The notes: generated by a model not told the origin, from the letters alone. 64,000 nucleotides of DNA from SZUA-430 sp040080835 (GCA_040080835.1 JBEBHP010000011.1:107437-171436), one strand, 5' to 3'. Positions 18,479 to 27,753 are shown, numbered from the stretch's first letter. Program-made: numbers and translations.

Positions 18479-19117
18479 TCAGGGACGGACTTCATAGACT
18501 GAATTCACAAGCGCCTTCACTGCACCGCGCGCACGCTCCCAATCGGCTTCATCTCGCAGGGCAAGGCCCGCGAACTCGCCGGCTGACGCGGCGGCGATCA
18601 CCAGATGCTGCACTGCCGCGATGATCACGGCGTTGACAGCAGCTGCATCCACGACCGCTGGCGGCACGAGATCGCCACGCGTCTCACCAACCCATAGTGC
18701 CATGCCGCGCGAGCGTGCCGCCGTGAGCGATTTTACCAGCGCCGAACTGTCAGAGACCTCCCACGCCGTAATCCGGCGCAACAGGAGATCTTCGCGCAAC
18801 GCCTGCATGAGCCCAAGCGCCATGCGCTGCACCAGTTCGGTGTAGGATTTCGGTCGCCCCATTGCAGCAAGCGGCGCGAGATGATCTCGCAGGCGCTCCG
18901 CCAGCTCGGCACCGATTGCCCCGACAAGACCTTCAACACCACCGAAGTAGCGATAGATCAACTGCTTGTCGCAACCCGCACGACGGGCGACCGCATTCAC
19001 GCCGAAACCCTGAAAGCCGTCTTCCGCAAGCACCTGTTTCGCTGCTTCAACGAGCGCACGTTCGCGACCACCGCGATCACGAACGGGCTTCGGCTGCCCT
19101 TTGGGCTTTTTGCTCAT
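18479..19117 (-). CDS. TetR-family transcriptional repressor
   Basis: This 212-residue regulator has an N-terminal TetR helix-turn-helix: ALVEAAKQVLAEDGFQGF, then VNAVARRAGCDKQLIYRYFGG. The rest is an all-helical ligand-binding domain with no closer family assignment. The start MSKKPKG is chosen because it fits TetR length and places an arginine/lysine-rich arm before the HTH. It is divergent from a membrane protein and a hydrolase gene; the intervening DNA holds inverted TCACC repeats that look like its operator. The inducer is unknown. Confidence 0.88.
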   Translation of the reverse strand: MSKKPKGQPKPVRDRGGRERALVEAAKQVLAEDGFQGFGVNAVARRAGCDKQLIYRYFGGVEGLVGAIGAELAERLRDHLAPLAAMGRPKSYTELVQRMALGLMQALREDLLLRRITAWEVSDSSALVKSLTAARSRGMALWVGETRGDLVPPAVVDAAAVNAVIIAAVQHLVIAAASAGEFAGLALRDEADWERARGAVKALVNSVYEVRP

Positions 19118-19241
19118 GGCTGGGCTGGCTCTCAAAATATCAAAGTCACCGGCAAGTGAGAAAACTACCACAGAATCGGTGCGACTACGAAATATTCTAA
19201 ATAAACGGCTATTTTAGCCGATTTATCGCCCATTGCAGTTT

Positions 19242-19281
19242 GTCACCGATAGGTGATATATGATGTCACCAAACAGTGACA
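19242..19281. promoter_or_regulatory. clustered TCAC inverted repeats, candidate TetR operator
   Basis: Two palindromes stand side by side: TCACC-GATA-GGTGA (19243-19256) and TGTCAC-CAAACA-GTGACA (19264-19281). They also form an outer GGTGA-N9-TCACC pair, so four half-sites face alternately. They end just ahead of the AAAGG ribosome binding site of the downstream membrane protein gene. A TetR dimer or a dimer of dimers could bind here and repress both directions. Confidence 0.65.
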
Positions 19282-19294
19282 AAAGGATGAACCA

Positions 19295-20020
19295 ATGACT
19301 TCTTCTCGCAAAGCGACCGGCCTGACAGCCATCGCAACGGCAATTGCCTTCAACATTCCTTTTTCCATCCTGGCCTCAACATTCAGCTACCCGGACATCC
19401 TCAGGCGGCCTGCAGCCGAAGTGCTGAGCCTGTTCTCCGCGGGCGGGCCTGCACTCGTGCTCACCTGGTATGCGTTCATGCTGGCGGCACTGCTGCTGAT
19501 CCCGATGTCGGTGGCACTTTCCATCTCGTCCGAGCGCCTGCAGTCAGCGCCAGGGCGCGCGATTGGCGCGGCCATAAGCGGGTCACTTGCAGGCATCACG
19601 CAGGCCATCGGCCTGTCGCGGTGGATATTCGTGGTCCCCACCCTCGCGGTCATGCAGTCGTCCTCTGACGCGTCGGCACAGCAGGCTGGACAGACCACAT
19701 TTACGGTGTTGAACCAGTATGGCGGCGTCGCGATCGGCGAGCACTTGGGACAACTGCTCACCGCCCTGTTCGTCGCCCAACTTTCGTCAATTCAGTGGAA
19801 TGAGCGCAAATACCTGACTGCCCTTGCAGGGCTCTTTACAACGATTTCCATAACACTGGGCGCCGGCGAAGGCCTGACCGCAGCGCTGGGACAATCCGGC
19901 GACTTGTTCAGCAAAATTACCGTTGCCGGATATCTGGGACTGACCGCCTGGCTTATCATGACCGGGATCGGTCTGTTGCTGCCGCGCAAAGCCTTGGACT
20001 CTGCCCCGCCAAAGTTCTAG
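19295..20020 (+). CDS. DUF4386-like integral membrane protein
   Basis: The 241-residue product has about six hydrophobic helices, including TAIAFNIPFSILASTFSYPDI, WYAFMLAALLLIPMSVAL and VAGYLGLTAWLIMTGIGLLL. The extracytoplasmic FSYPDILRRPAAEVLSLFSAGG and the GRAIGAAISGSLAGITQAIGLSRW stretch resemble the DUF4386 family, whose role is unknown. AAAGGA precedes the ATG. It is the first gene downstream of the TetR operator region, so it is probably the main regulated target. The alpha/beta hydrolase follows after 32 bases. Confidence 0.7.
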   Translation: MTSSRKATGLTAIATAIAFNIPFSILASTFSYPDILRRPAAEVLSLFSAGGPALVLTWYAFMLAALLLIPMSVALSISSERLQSAPGRAIGAAISGSLAGITQAIGLSRWIFVVPTLAVMQSSSDASAQQAGQTTFTVLNQYGGVAIGEHLGQLLTALFVAQLSSIQWNERKYLTALAGLFTTISITLGAGEGLTAALGQSGDLFSKITVAGYLGLTAWLIMTGIGLLLPRKALDSAPPKF

Positions 20021-20052
20021 GAATTTCGCCCTGGGAAAGTGGAGAATTTCGC

Positions 20053-21051
20053 ATGCGCATCCGCCACATTTTTGCAGTCATCGCAGCCTTCTTCGTGTTC
20101 TTGAACATTGCAGCAGCCGACGCCGTGTTCAACGTCGAAACCAGACTCGGAAACTGGACCGACGACCTCCGCTCCAACCGCGACGTTCCCTACAAGCTCT
20201 ATTTTCCAAAAGAGGCGACAGGCGCGCTGCCCATCGTCATTTTCTCGCATGGCCTCGGCGGCAATCGTGACGGCGCGCAGTACCTTCTCGATTACCTGGC
20301 CGCACACGGTTACGTGGTAGTGGCAGTTCAGCATCACGGTTCCGACACGCCCGCCGTCTTCGGCGAACTCGGTCCAAATGGTTTCAAAGACATGAGTCCT
20401 GCGACCTTGCGCAACAAGCTTCGCCAGAGCGTTTCGCCAGCCGCAGCCATCGACCGCTTCCGCGACATTCCATTCGCGATCGACTCGCTCGAGGAAATGA
20501 ACCGCAGCGACGCTTCGCTCAAAGGCCGTCTCGACCTCACGCGCATCGGCATGTCGGGCCATTCCTTCGGCGCAATCACGGCACTGGCCCTGGCAGGACA
20601 GAGCACATCCGCCGGAAACTATTCATTTGCAGACATCCGCATCAAGGCTGCCATTGCCTACAGCCCCTCGAAGCCGCGCCAGCGAGATCCGGTTGAAGCC
20701 TTCGCCGCGATCCACATCCCGACCTTTCACATGACGGGTACTGAGGACAAAAATCCGCTGGACGCCGACGAACCTGCCGCGGACCGGCAAATCCCCTACC
20801 AGCACATCAAAACCGCTGACAAATTTCTCATGGTCTTCAGGGGTGGCGACCACATGGTCTATTCCGGACGCGTCCCCGACACCGGACCGCGCCCGAACGA
20901 CGACGCCTTTCACGCGCTCGTGCAAAAAGCGTCGCTCGCCTACTGGGACATGTACCTGAAGAACATGCCGCAGGCGCGAAGCTATCTGACGGCCGGCGGA
21001 CTGAAGAACGACCTCGGAGCGCTTGGAACCTATGAGTTTGTGGTGAAGTAG
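20053..21051 (+). CDS. secreted alpha/beta hydrolase (PAF-acetylhydrolase-like)
   Basis: This 332-residue protein has a signal peptide (IFAVIAAFFVFLNIAAADA). The hydrolase fold shows the oxyanion segment PIVIFSHGLGG and the nucleophile elbow GHSFGA (Ser about 176). The later FHMTGTEDK loop likely bears the acid, and RGGDHMVYSG the catalytic His. The long insert between strand 4 and the nucleophile (DMSPATLRNKLR onward) is like platelet-activating-factor acetylhydrolase/dienelactone hydrolase relatives. The substrate is unknown. GGAGAAT lies before the ATG. It belongs to the TetR-regulated unit with the upstream membrane protein. Confidence 0.82.
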   Translation: MRIRHIFAVIAAFFVFLNIAAADAVFNVETRLGNWTDDLRSNRDVPYKLYFPKEATGALPIVIFSHGLGGNRDGAQYLLDYLAAHGYVVVAVQHHGSDTPAVFGELGPNGFKDMSPATLRNKLRQSVSPAAAIDRFRDIPFAIDSLEEMNRSDASLKGRLDLTRIGMSGHSFGAITALALAGQSTSAGNYSFADIRIKAAIAYSPSKPRQRDPVEAFAAIHIPTFHMTGTEDKNPLDADEPAADRQIPYQHIKTADKFLMVFRGGDHMVYSGRVPDTGPRPNDDAFHALVQKASLAYWDMYLKNMPQARSYLTAGGLKNDLGALGTYEFVVK

Positions 21052-21072
21052 CGAGCCCCAAAAAACGCATTG

Positions 21073-21099
21073 CCCGGTCCCCTTGGGGGGGGCTGGGCA
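21073..21099 (-). terminator. GC-rich hairpin with T-run on minus strand
   Basis: GCCCGG-TCCCC and a run of G followed by CTGGGC fold into a strong hairpin. On the minus strand it is followed, after six bases, by TTTTTT (the complement of 21061-21066). It lies between two convergent genes and can end the decarboxylase transcript, and perhaps the hydrolase transcript from the other side. Confidence 0.6.
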
Positions 21100-21123
21100 C
21101 AGATTGCCACGCGCACGCCAATA

Positions 21124-22530
21124 TCAGCAATCAGCGCGAAGCACCTCGCGCACTGCCGCAACCGTCCGCTCAATATCCTGCGCCGTTGTCCGCCAGTTGC
21201 ACACACTTACGCGCATCGCGCGCTTGCCGTACCAGGTCACGCCACCGAAAAAGGCCTCCCCCGTTCCGTTGATCCTGGCAATCACATCGTCCGTGTACAG
21301 ATCATGATCAGCGTCGGTCGCATCAGCGCGGCTTGAATGAAACCGCACGAGCCCCTGGTTGAGCGTCGGTCGCACAAAAATTTCCACACCACGAATGGCC
21401 CCGATTCCATCGACCAGCTGTCGCGCATGCATACAGGTGCGGATAACCAGTTCCGCGATACCAACTCTTCCAAGCTCGCGGATCGCAGCATAGACAGGGA
21501 AAGCACGCGCACGCCGCGAGAACTCGGGGTTCCAGTCAACCGGAGAACGCGCCGCGCCGCCGTTGGGCAGATAACTCGTCGAAAACGTCATGGCAGCAAA
21601 AAGGGCATTTGCATCGCGGACAAATGCAAAGCCGCTGTCATAGGGAACGTTGAGATACTTGTGCCCGTCAGTCGCCCAGGAGTCGCACAGCTCGATACCT
21701 TCGGCCAGTTTTGCAAAGGCTGGTGCCACCCGCGCCCACAAGCCGAAAGCGCCATCAACATGCACCCAGGCACCAGCCTCATGCGCAACAGGAACGAGCG
21801 TCGCGAAGGAATCAAAGCCGCCACCATTGAGTTCACCGGCCTGCAGGACCACAATCGCCGGATCGCCTGACCGCGATAGCGCCGCTTTCAGACCGTCGGC
21901 CGTCACGCGCCCCGCCTCGTCGACAGGCAACAGCTCGATACTCGCCGTGCCATGCCCGAGCAGGCGCAACGCGCGGTCAACCGTCCCGTGCCGGTCAGGA
22001 CCTGCCAGCACACGCAGATGTGGCGCTTTCCACAAGCCGGCTACACCCACATCCCAGCCACGCCGCGCAAGCAGCGCATTCCTCGCCGCAGCAAGACATG
22101 TCACATGGGCCATCTGCGCGCCGGTCACGAATGCAAATCCGGCTGCAGCAGGCAGGCCGAACAGCGCCTTGAGCCACCCACCTGCAATCTCTTCAACAAC
22201 CGCCGCTGCCGGACTTGCAGCAAACACACCTGCATTCTGGTCCCATGCGGACGTCAACCAGTCTGCAGCCATCGCCGACGGGACGCCGCCGCCAATCACC
22301 CAGGCAAAGAATCGCCCGCCCTGCGAGGCCATGATGCCACCCGTAGCATCCGCAACGAGCTCATCAATCACGCGAACTGCGGGTGTCTGTCTCTCCGGTA
22401 AAGGCCGTCCAAGCTTCCGCCGCAGGGCATCGAGTCCGTCAACGGGAGCAACGCTGCGTGCATCAAGACTGTCCAGATAGTTCAGCGCATGCCCGAGCGC
22501 GGTTTCAAGGACCGGTTGTTCCGACGCCAT
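21124..22530 (-). CDS. group II PLP-dependent decarboxylase
   Basis: This 468-residue fold-type I PLP enzyme is of the aromatic-amino-acid/glutamate decarboxylase type. Landmarks are the HVDGAFGLWARV Asp (about 259), which contacts the PLP nitrogen, and Lys291 in SWATDGHKYLN, the Schiff-base residue. TGAQMAHVTCLAAAR is the phosphate-binding region. The N-terminal ADWLTSAWDQNAG is typical. The exact amino-acid substrate is unknown. It is 18 bases downstream of a cysteine synthase gene, which suggests it acts on a sulfur- or cysteine-derived amino acid, but this is inferred. Confidence 0.85.
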   Translation of the reverse strand: MASEQPVLETALGHALNYLDSLDARSVAPVDGLDALRRKLGRPLPERQTPAVRVIDELVADATGGIMASQGGRFFAWVIGGGVPSAMAADWLTSAWDQNAGVFAASPAAAVVEEIAGGWLKALFGLPAAAGFAFVTGAQMAHVTCLAAARNALLARRGWDVGVAGLWKAPHLRVLAGPDRHGTVDRALRLLGHGTASIELLPVDEAGRVTADGLKAALSRSGDPAIVVLQAGELNGGGFDSFATLVPVAHEAGAWVHVDGAFGLWARVAPAFAKLAEGIELCDSWATDGHKYLNVPYDSGFAFVRDANALFAAMTFSTSYLPNGGAARSPVDWNPEFSRRARAFPVYAAIRELGRVGIAELVIRTCMHARQLVDGIGAIRGVEIFVRPTLNQGLVRFHSSRADATDADHDLYTDDVIARINGTGEAFFGGVTWYGKRAMRVSVCNWRTTAQDIERTVAAVREVLRADC

Positions 22531-22548
22531 GCGATGACCTCCGCTGCC

Positions 22549-23589
22549 TTAGGCCGCCAGCCCAAACGGCGTGGATCGGAAGATAGACACTTCTTCGTCT
22601 GTCATTTCAGCCGGGACATTGGCAAAGAGCGGTGTGGAAAGATATCGCTCGCCGGTATCGGGAAGCATGCACAGGATGTTTGCACCCTTGCGTGCCTCTT
22701 GCGCAAGCACAAGCGCTGCAGCGAATGCGGCTCCAGACGTGATGCCGACAAATATGCCTTCCCGCGCAGCCAGCTCCTGGCTGCAACGCAATGCATCAGG
22801 TCCGCTCACCGGCAGAATGCGATCGAACAGCTTGCGGTCAATGTCACCCGTAATTTTGGGAATGAAATCCGGTGTCCAGCCTTGCATCGGGTGTGGTTTC
22901 CACGCTGGATGACCCGCGGCAGGTGATCCATCCGGAAGACGTGCCTGCGCCTGCCCGCTGCCCAGCAGCGGCGCCTCCGCGGGCTCGCAAACGACGATTT
23001 TCGTTTCAGGCCGTTCACGCGAAATTACGCGGGAAATTCCGTTCAGCGTGCCACCCGTGCCGTACCCCATCACCAGATATTCGAGAGACTCGCCGCGAAA
23101 ATCGTCCATGATTTCGCGCGCCGTTGTGCGCTCGTGCGTGTCAGGGTTGGCGGGGTTCTCGAATTGTCGGGCATAGAACCAGCCATGTGTGTGGGCGAGT
23201 TCCTGGGCTTTGGACACCATGCCGGTCGCGCGCATGGCCGCAGGTGTCAGCACGACCCTGGCGCCGAGGAATCGCATCAGCTTGCGACGCTCGACGCTGA
23301 AACTGTCGGCCATTGTGACCACCAGCGGATAGCCGCGCGCCGCGCAAACCATGGCAAGTCCGATGCCGGTGTTGCCGCTGGTCGCCTCTACCACGGTCTG
23401 ACCCGGTTTCAGTTCGCCGGACATCTCCGCGGTCTCGATTATGCCCAGTGCCAGACGGTCTTTCACGGATCCGAGCGGATTGAAGGCTTCGATCTTCACC
23501 CAAAGATTGACGTGTGGCGGGGCAAGGCGCGCGATGCGAACCACCGGTGTCTTTCCAACCGTATCAAGAATGCTCAGGAAGCGGGCCAT
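22549..23589 (-). CDS. cysK: cysteine synthase family PLP enzyme
   Basis: This 346-residue beta-family PLP enzyme catalyses O-acetylserine sulfhydrylation or a related beta-replacement. The PLP Lys43 lies in LGSVKDRLA. TSGNTGIGLAM is the substrate-carboxylate loop, GTGGTLNG binds the PLP phosphate, and SGAAFAAAL the ring nitrogen Ser. An insert (SGQAQARLPDGSP to HPMQGWTPDFIP) makes it somewhat longer than E. coli CysK; the same insert occurs in cystathionine-synthase-like relatives. It is upstream of and close to the decarboxylase gene, and divergent from a transcriptional regulator. The cysK label is by family; the in vivo acceptor is not proven. Confidence 0.85.
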   Translation of the reverse strand: MARFLSILDTVGKTPVVRIARLAPPHVNLWVKIEAFNPLGSVKDRLALGIIETAEMSGELKPGQTVVEATSGNTGIGLAMVCAARGYPLVVTMADSFSVERRKLMRFLGARVVLTPAAMRATGMVSKAQELAHTHGWFYARQFENPANPDTHERTTAREIMDDFRGESLEYLVMGYGTGGTLNGISRVISRERPETKIVVCEPAEAPLLGSGQAQARLPDGSPAAGHPAWKPHPMQGWTPDFIPKITGDIDRKLFDRILPVSGPDALRCSQELAAREGIFVGITSGAAFAAALVLAQEARKGANILCMLPDTGERYLSTPLFANVPAEMTDEEVSIFRSTPFGLAA

Positions 23590-23702
23590 TGCGTTGCTCC
23601 GTTAATGATTTTGCTGTCTTAGTCCCGAAACCCTGCACGAACATGGAGACCATCTGGAGGTTTTGTGGAGATATCGCACCCCCGATGCTAGACTTGGCGC
23701 CC

Positions 23703-25253
23703 ATGATCTACGTTTTTGGAAACTTCGAACTCGATACCGGGCAGATGGAAGTCCGTGACAGCGGAAAGCCGGTTCCAGTTGAACCGCAGGTGTTTGCGCT
23801 GCTCCGATTTCTGGTCGAGAACCGGGCCCGGCTCGTGACCAAGGACGAAATCATCGCCTCTGTATGGAACGGCCGCATCATTTCGGACTCCGCGCTGACC
23901 AGCCGCGTCAAGTCACTGCGCAAGGCAATTGGCGATGATGGCAAGGCGCAGCGGCTGGTTCGCACAATTCACGGCATGGGTTTCCGCTTCGTCGGCAGTG
24001 TCGAGGTGCGCGCGGTCACCGCGGCCACGATTGCAGACACACCTTTACCTGAACCGCCCAGGCCGGACGCACGACCAAGCATTGCCGTCCTGCCATTTCG
24101 TCCGATGACGTCCAGCGACGCCATCACTGGCATCGCCGATGCTCTGCCCCACGACCTGATCACGGAGCTGTCCCGCTTGCATTGGCTGTTTGTGATCGCG
24201 CGCGGTTCTTCATTTCGGTTTCGTGGTCCGGAGATCGACATCACTGCGATACGTGAAGCGCTGAAGGTGCGTTACATATTGTCTGGCACAGTCGAACTCC
24301 GGCAGCAAACGCTTGTTGTGCAGGTCGAACTCAGCGACACCGAAGATCTGGGCGTGGTCTGGAGCCAGCAGTTTGAATCCCCGCTCGAAGGGGTTCATGA
24401 AATACGCGAAGCCATTGCGCGATCCGTAATGACCGCGCTTGAAATCCGCATCCCGCTGAACGAGGCAAGACGAGCGCGCCTGAAGTCACCCGAGCAACTT
24501 GACGCCTGGTCAATGTACCACCTGGGACTTCATCACATGTACAGGTTCAACAGGGTTGACAACGAAATTGCGACGGAACACTTCCGGCGCGCCATCAAGC
24601 TCGAGCCTGTGTTCGCCCGCGCCTATGCTGGCCTGTCGTTCACACATTTCCAGAACGCCTTCCTTCGCTACACACAAGACATTGAGGAAGAAACGCGTCT
24701 CGCCCGCCATTTCGCCGAACTGTGCCTCGAGCGTGATCCGGTCGACCCCTTTGGCCACCTTACCCGCGGCCGCGCTTTCATCCTGAAGGGCGACCTCGAG
24801 GGCAGCCTGCCGTGGATCGAGCGCGCGACCATCCTCAATCCGAACTATGCGCAGGCGCGCTATTCGCAAGGCTGGGTTGAAGCCATGCTCGGTCCAGCAC
24901 CTGACGCCCAGCGCCATGTCGATGACGCCCTTGCACTCAGCCCGATCGATCCGCTGGCCTATGGCATGCTCGGTGCCCGCGCCTTGTCTCACCTGGGTTT
25001 GGACGAACCCCAAAAGGCTGCTGAATGGGGCGAACGCGCCGCACGTTCCCCTGGCGCACATGCGCTTATAGAAATGATTGCAGTCGCAGGTCATGGCATG
25101 AATAGCGACGACAAGCGTGCACGCGGCTGGGCCGCCTCCGCAAAAACCAGAAGCCCTGGCCTGACGAGCGATGCCTTCTTCAGCGCCTTCCCGCTCCGTA
25201 ATCCGGCGGCGCGCAATCGCATAACCGCAATTCTGGTTCGTTACGGATTCTGA
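23703..25253 (+). CDS. winged-helix / TPR transcriptional regulator (CadC/Trans_reg_C type)
   Basis: The 516-residue product starts at MIYVFGNFELDTG, where an OmpR/CadC-like winged-helix DNA-binding domain begins (QVFALLRFLVENRARLVTKDEII, then SRVKSLRKAIGDDG and GMGFRFVG, about residues 1-100). From about 120 to 250 is an adenylate-cyclase-like TolB-type region (RPSIAVLPFRPM, DLITELSRLHWLFVIARGSSF). The C-terminal half is TPR-like helices. There is no membrane segment, unlike CadC itself. It is divergent from cysK and the decarboxylase, so it may control them. The longer upstream frame has no clear binding site. Confidence 0.85.
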   Translation: MIYVFGNFELDTGQMEVRDSGKPVPVEPQVFALLRFLVENRARLVTKDEIIASVWNGRIISDSALTSRVKSLRKAIGDDGKAQRLVRTIHGMGFRFVGSVEVRAVTAATIADTPLPEPPRPDARPSIAVLPFRPMTSSDAITGIADALPHDLITELSRLHWLFVIARGSSFRFRGPEIDITAIREALKVRYILSGTVELRQQTLVVQVELSDTEDLGVVWSQQFESPLEGVHEIREAIARSVMTALEIRIPLNEARRARLKSPEQLDAWSMYHLGLHHMYRFNRVDNEIATEHFRRAIKLEPVFARAYAGLSFTHFQNAFLRYTQDIEEETRLARHFAELCLERDPVDPFGHLTRGRAFILKGDLEGSLPWIERATILNPNYAQARYSQGWVEAMLGPAPDAQRHVDDALALSPIDPLAYGMLGARALSHLGLDEPQKAAEWGERAARSPGAHALIEMIAVAGHGMNSDDKRARGWAASAKTRSPGLTSDAFFSAFPLRNPAARNRITAILVRYGF

Positions 25254-25263
25254 AAGTACGCGA

Positions 25264-25602
25264 TCAGGCTTCCTTGGATTCTGTCAGGAAGTCACGCCCC
25301 TTGCGGTCTTCGATCTCGACGACCCAAAGGTCAGTGTCGCGTGATCGTTCCCGCGCGATGTAGGCTTCTGCGTCCGCATCGGGCACAAACCCCGCGCCCG
25401 TCGCGCGCACCCAGCGCCGCTCGCCTTCACTGCCATAGCTCGAGGACCATACCAGCGCTGTGCCATCAAGAGGGGACACCTTGACAACGACCGAACCGGA
25501 ATCCGGCTCGCCCTTGCGCGCAACAAATGCAGACGCACCGTTCACTTCAGCGCGGCGAATGAGCGCTTGCACCCAGATGGTTGTCTTCAGTCTCGGTTCC
25601 AT
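25264..25602 (-). CDS. DUF1491 family protein
   Basis: This 112-residue protein is an alphaproteobacterial DUF1491 member: LKTTIWVQALIRRAEVNG at the start, then ARKGEPDSGSVVVKV and the DTDLWVVEIEDRKGRDFL ending are typical. The family has no assigned function. It is soluble with no signal peptide. It ends 10 bases from the stop of the regulator gene, facing it. The start ATG is the only reasonable one. It reads like a housekeeping gene of unknown role and shows no sign of transfer. Confidence 0.8.
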   Translation of the reverse strand: MEPRLKTTIWVQALIRRAEVNGASAFVARKGEPDSGSVVVKVSPLDGTALVWSSSYGSEGERRWVRATGAGFVPDADAEAYIARERSRDTDLWVVEIEDRKGRDFLTESKEA

Positions 25603-25737
25603 AAATGCCTAACAAATCGTTACCCGTCCAAATAGAGTAACTGAGTCCTTCTTGCCACTGGTTGTACGCGCCACTTTGCGATTCTCTCAGTGCTTGCGAT
25701 TCGGGGCGATTCGCAAACAGCGTAAAGGGGCAGTCAG

Positions 25738-27753
25738 GTGGCAAGTTCAGCTGCAACGGGTAGGCTATCGCATGAATTCCATTTTCGTGCGCCACCTCTT
25801 TTGCGCACGCTGGCCCTCTCGCTCGGGTCATCTGGGCTGATCGTTCACTTGTTGTGGCGAGCCCAATACAGCTTTCACGGGCTGACGACGACGGGCCTCG
25901 TCATGTCGGCGATCATGTTTGCAATGGAAGCCTTTCTGGCGCTGACGCTGGTCCTGAGCGTGCTGGCGGACATCTTTCAGACGGCGCTGAAGATTGAACC
26001 CGTTGCGGTGCCTGAGCTTGACCTGCCGTCTGTCGATGTATTCGTCCTGATTTCAGATCCGAAACACTTGCCCAAGGCCGCATACTCGCTGGCCGTCGCA
26101 TCCCAGCTCGACTACCCACGCGAACTCACCCGCCTCTATCTGATTGGGCATGGCAGGGCGACAGAAAACTCAAGCCCCATGATTGCCCTGGCAGACCGCA
26201 CGCGCTCGTCGTGGCTGTCGGCTTCCTCCGAGGCCCCCTCCGGGAGCGCCATCAACGCCGCAATGGCGCGCACTGGAGGCAGCCTCGTACTCGTGCTGAA
26301 TGCAGGTGACGCGCCAACCCCCGATCTCCTGCGACGCATCGCAGGCAGCTTTGTCCTCAACCCGCGCCTCGCCTATTGCGACATTCCGGTCTTCTCCATC
26401 GATGGCGACCCGATGTTGACGGACATCGACGTCACGCAACGTCTGCCGAACGACCCCGGGCATTTCTTCAAGTCCTGTCTGAAATCATCCGGTGGCGAGC
26501 GAAGCAGTCTTGGTCTGAACGAGCGCTCCATCTGGCGGCGCGCTGCCTTGTCGACCAGCGGCTCGCTGACACGCACGAATTATCGCCCTGATGCGATTGC
26601 CCGCATTCGGGCGGCGGAGCACAACTGGCAACATGGCAGCGTAGAGCGGCCGATGATTGCGTCCCTTGCGCCCGATACTGTCCGCGACTACCTCCATGCA
26701 CGCCTGGCTCTGCGTCTAGGAACAATTGACGCAGCGTTGAGCCGCGATCCCCTGATGGCGCGCGGCCTCACGTTTCGGGAGCGCCTCTCGTGGCTGCCCG
26801 CCCTGTTCGCATCCATTCAACCATTCCTCTGGGCCACATTCCTTGCAATCCCCCCACTGGCTGTATTGCTGAATGTTCCAGTCATCGCGAGCGACAGTGC
26901 ACGCGAGGGCGTCGTGGTGTCGCTCGGCGCCCTCATCATTGCTTTGCTGATGAGCGGTGCACTCTACGCCGGAATCCGTACCAGCCTGATTGCAATGTGG
27001 AGCGAGCTTCTGGAGTCATTCCTGTCCGCGCCGTCGCTGATCATGATGATGCGGGGCCGGGACAACGGAGACCGGGTACCATACGTCGAGCGTGCAAACA
27101 GCCTGCTTGTCATCCTGTTTGCGCTGCTGCTGGCAGGAACCACTGCCAGCATCGTCGCGCTTAACCTCAAGCCTGCTTTTGCATCGACGCTGGCCGCACC
27201 TGCAGCACTTACGATCTTCACAGCCTGCTTCGTCGCCTGTCTTCTGGGCGCCATCGCCGAACCACGTCAGCGCCGCCTGTCGCCGCGCATGAACCGAAGG
27301 CTCCAGGCCGAACTGCTTCTCGGTGGCGAAACCTTTTTTGGCAGGCTCGCCGACATATCGGTTCACGGCGCCCGCTTCATCGCCGATGAACTGGTCGACC
27401 TTCCTGTCCGTGCAATCGCCGGCATAATCACGCTGAATGGCCCGACAGGTAAGTCGGAGCTGCCCGTCCAGCTGTCCCGTCAGTCGGAAGCGTCCGGTCG
27501 CAGCGCCTTTGGATTGTCGTTCACCGGCCGCACGGTAGGCGAGTTCGCAACAGTCGTACGCCTCGCACACAGATCGGGAGATGCTTATGCCGACCTCTGC
27601 GACTCCAGGGCCCGGCCGTCGGGAGTCATGCGGCTGTTGCCTCTGCTGACGCTGAGAGGTGTGGGATCGTTCTTCATGCGCCTCGTATCCAGCAAACGCG
27701 CGCAGGCTGAATTCGTGAAACTCGAGCGCCCCAGGAAACGAGGGACACAATAA
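25738..27753 (+). CDS. BcsA-like membrane protein with PilZ domain, glycosyltransferase motifs degenerate
   Basis: A GTG start is chosen because AAAGGGG (25724-25730) sits 7 bases upstream. The 671-residue product follows cellulose-synthase order: N-terminal helices, a GT2-like domain (VDVFVLIS, LVLVLNAGDAPTPDLLRRI), then several membrane helices (FLWATFLAIPPLAVLL and others), then a PilZ domain. The catalytic TED is absent and the QxxRW segment reads RLALRLGTIDA, so polymer synthesis is doubtful. The PilZ part keeps RQRR (about 510-513) and DISVHG (D539, S541, G544), a good c-di-GMP site. It may be a c-di-GMP receptor that signals rather than synthesises. No bcs genes are nearby. Confidence 0.75.
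   Translation: MASSAATGRLSHEFHFRAPPLLRTLALSLGSSGLIVHLLWRAQYSFHGLTTTGLVMSAIMFAMEAFLALTLVLSVLADIFQTALKIEPVAVPELDLPSVDVFVLISDPKHLPKAAYSLAVASQLDYPRELTRLYLIGHGRATENSSPMIALADRTRSSWLSASSEAPSGSAINAAMARTGGSLVLVLNAGDAPTPDLLRRIAGSFVLNPRLAYCDIPVFSIDGDPMLTDIDVTQRLPNDPGHFFKSCLKSSGGERSSLGLNERSIWRRAALSTSGSLTRTNYRPDAIARIRAAEHNWQHGSVERPMIASLAPDTVRDYLHARLALRLGTIDAALSRDPLMARGLTFRERLSWLPALFASIQPFLWATFLAIPPLAVLLNVPVIASDSAREGVVVSLGALIIALLMSGALYAGIRTSLIAMWSELLESFLSAPSLIMMMRGRDNGDRVPYVERANSLLVILFALLLAGTTASIVALNLKPAFASTLAAPAALTIFTACFVACLLGAIAEPRQRRLSPRMNRRLQAELLLGGETFFGRLADISVHGARFIADELVDLPVRAIAGIITLNGPTGKSELPVQLSRQSEASGRSAFGLSFTGRTVGEFATVVRLAHRSGDAYADLCDSRARPSGVMRLLPLLTLRGVGSFFMRLVSSKRAQAEFVKLERPRKRGTQ

Noticed and set aside
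23514..23702. Extension of the winged-helix regulator frame
   Set aside because: No ribosome site; it would overlap the divergent cysK start.
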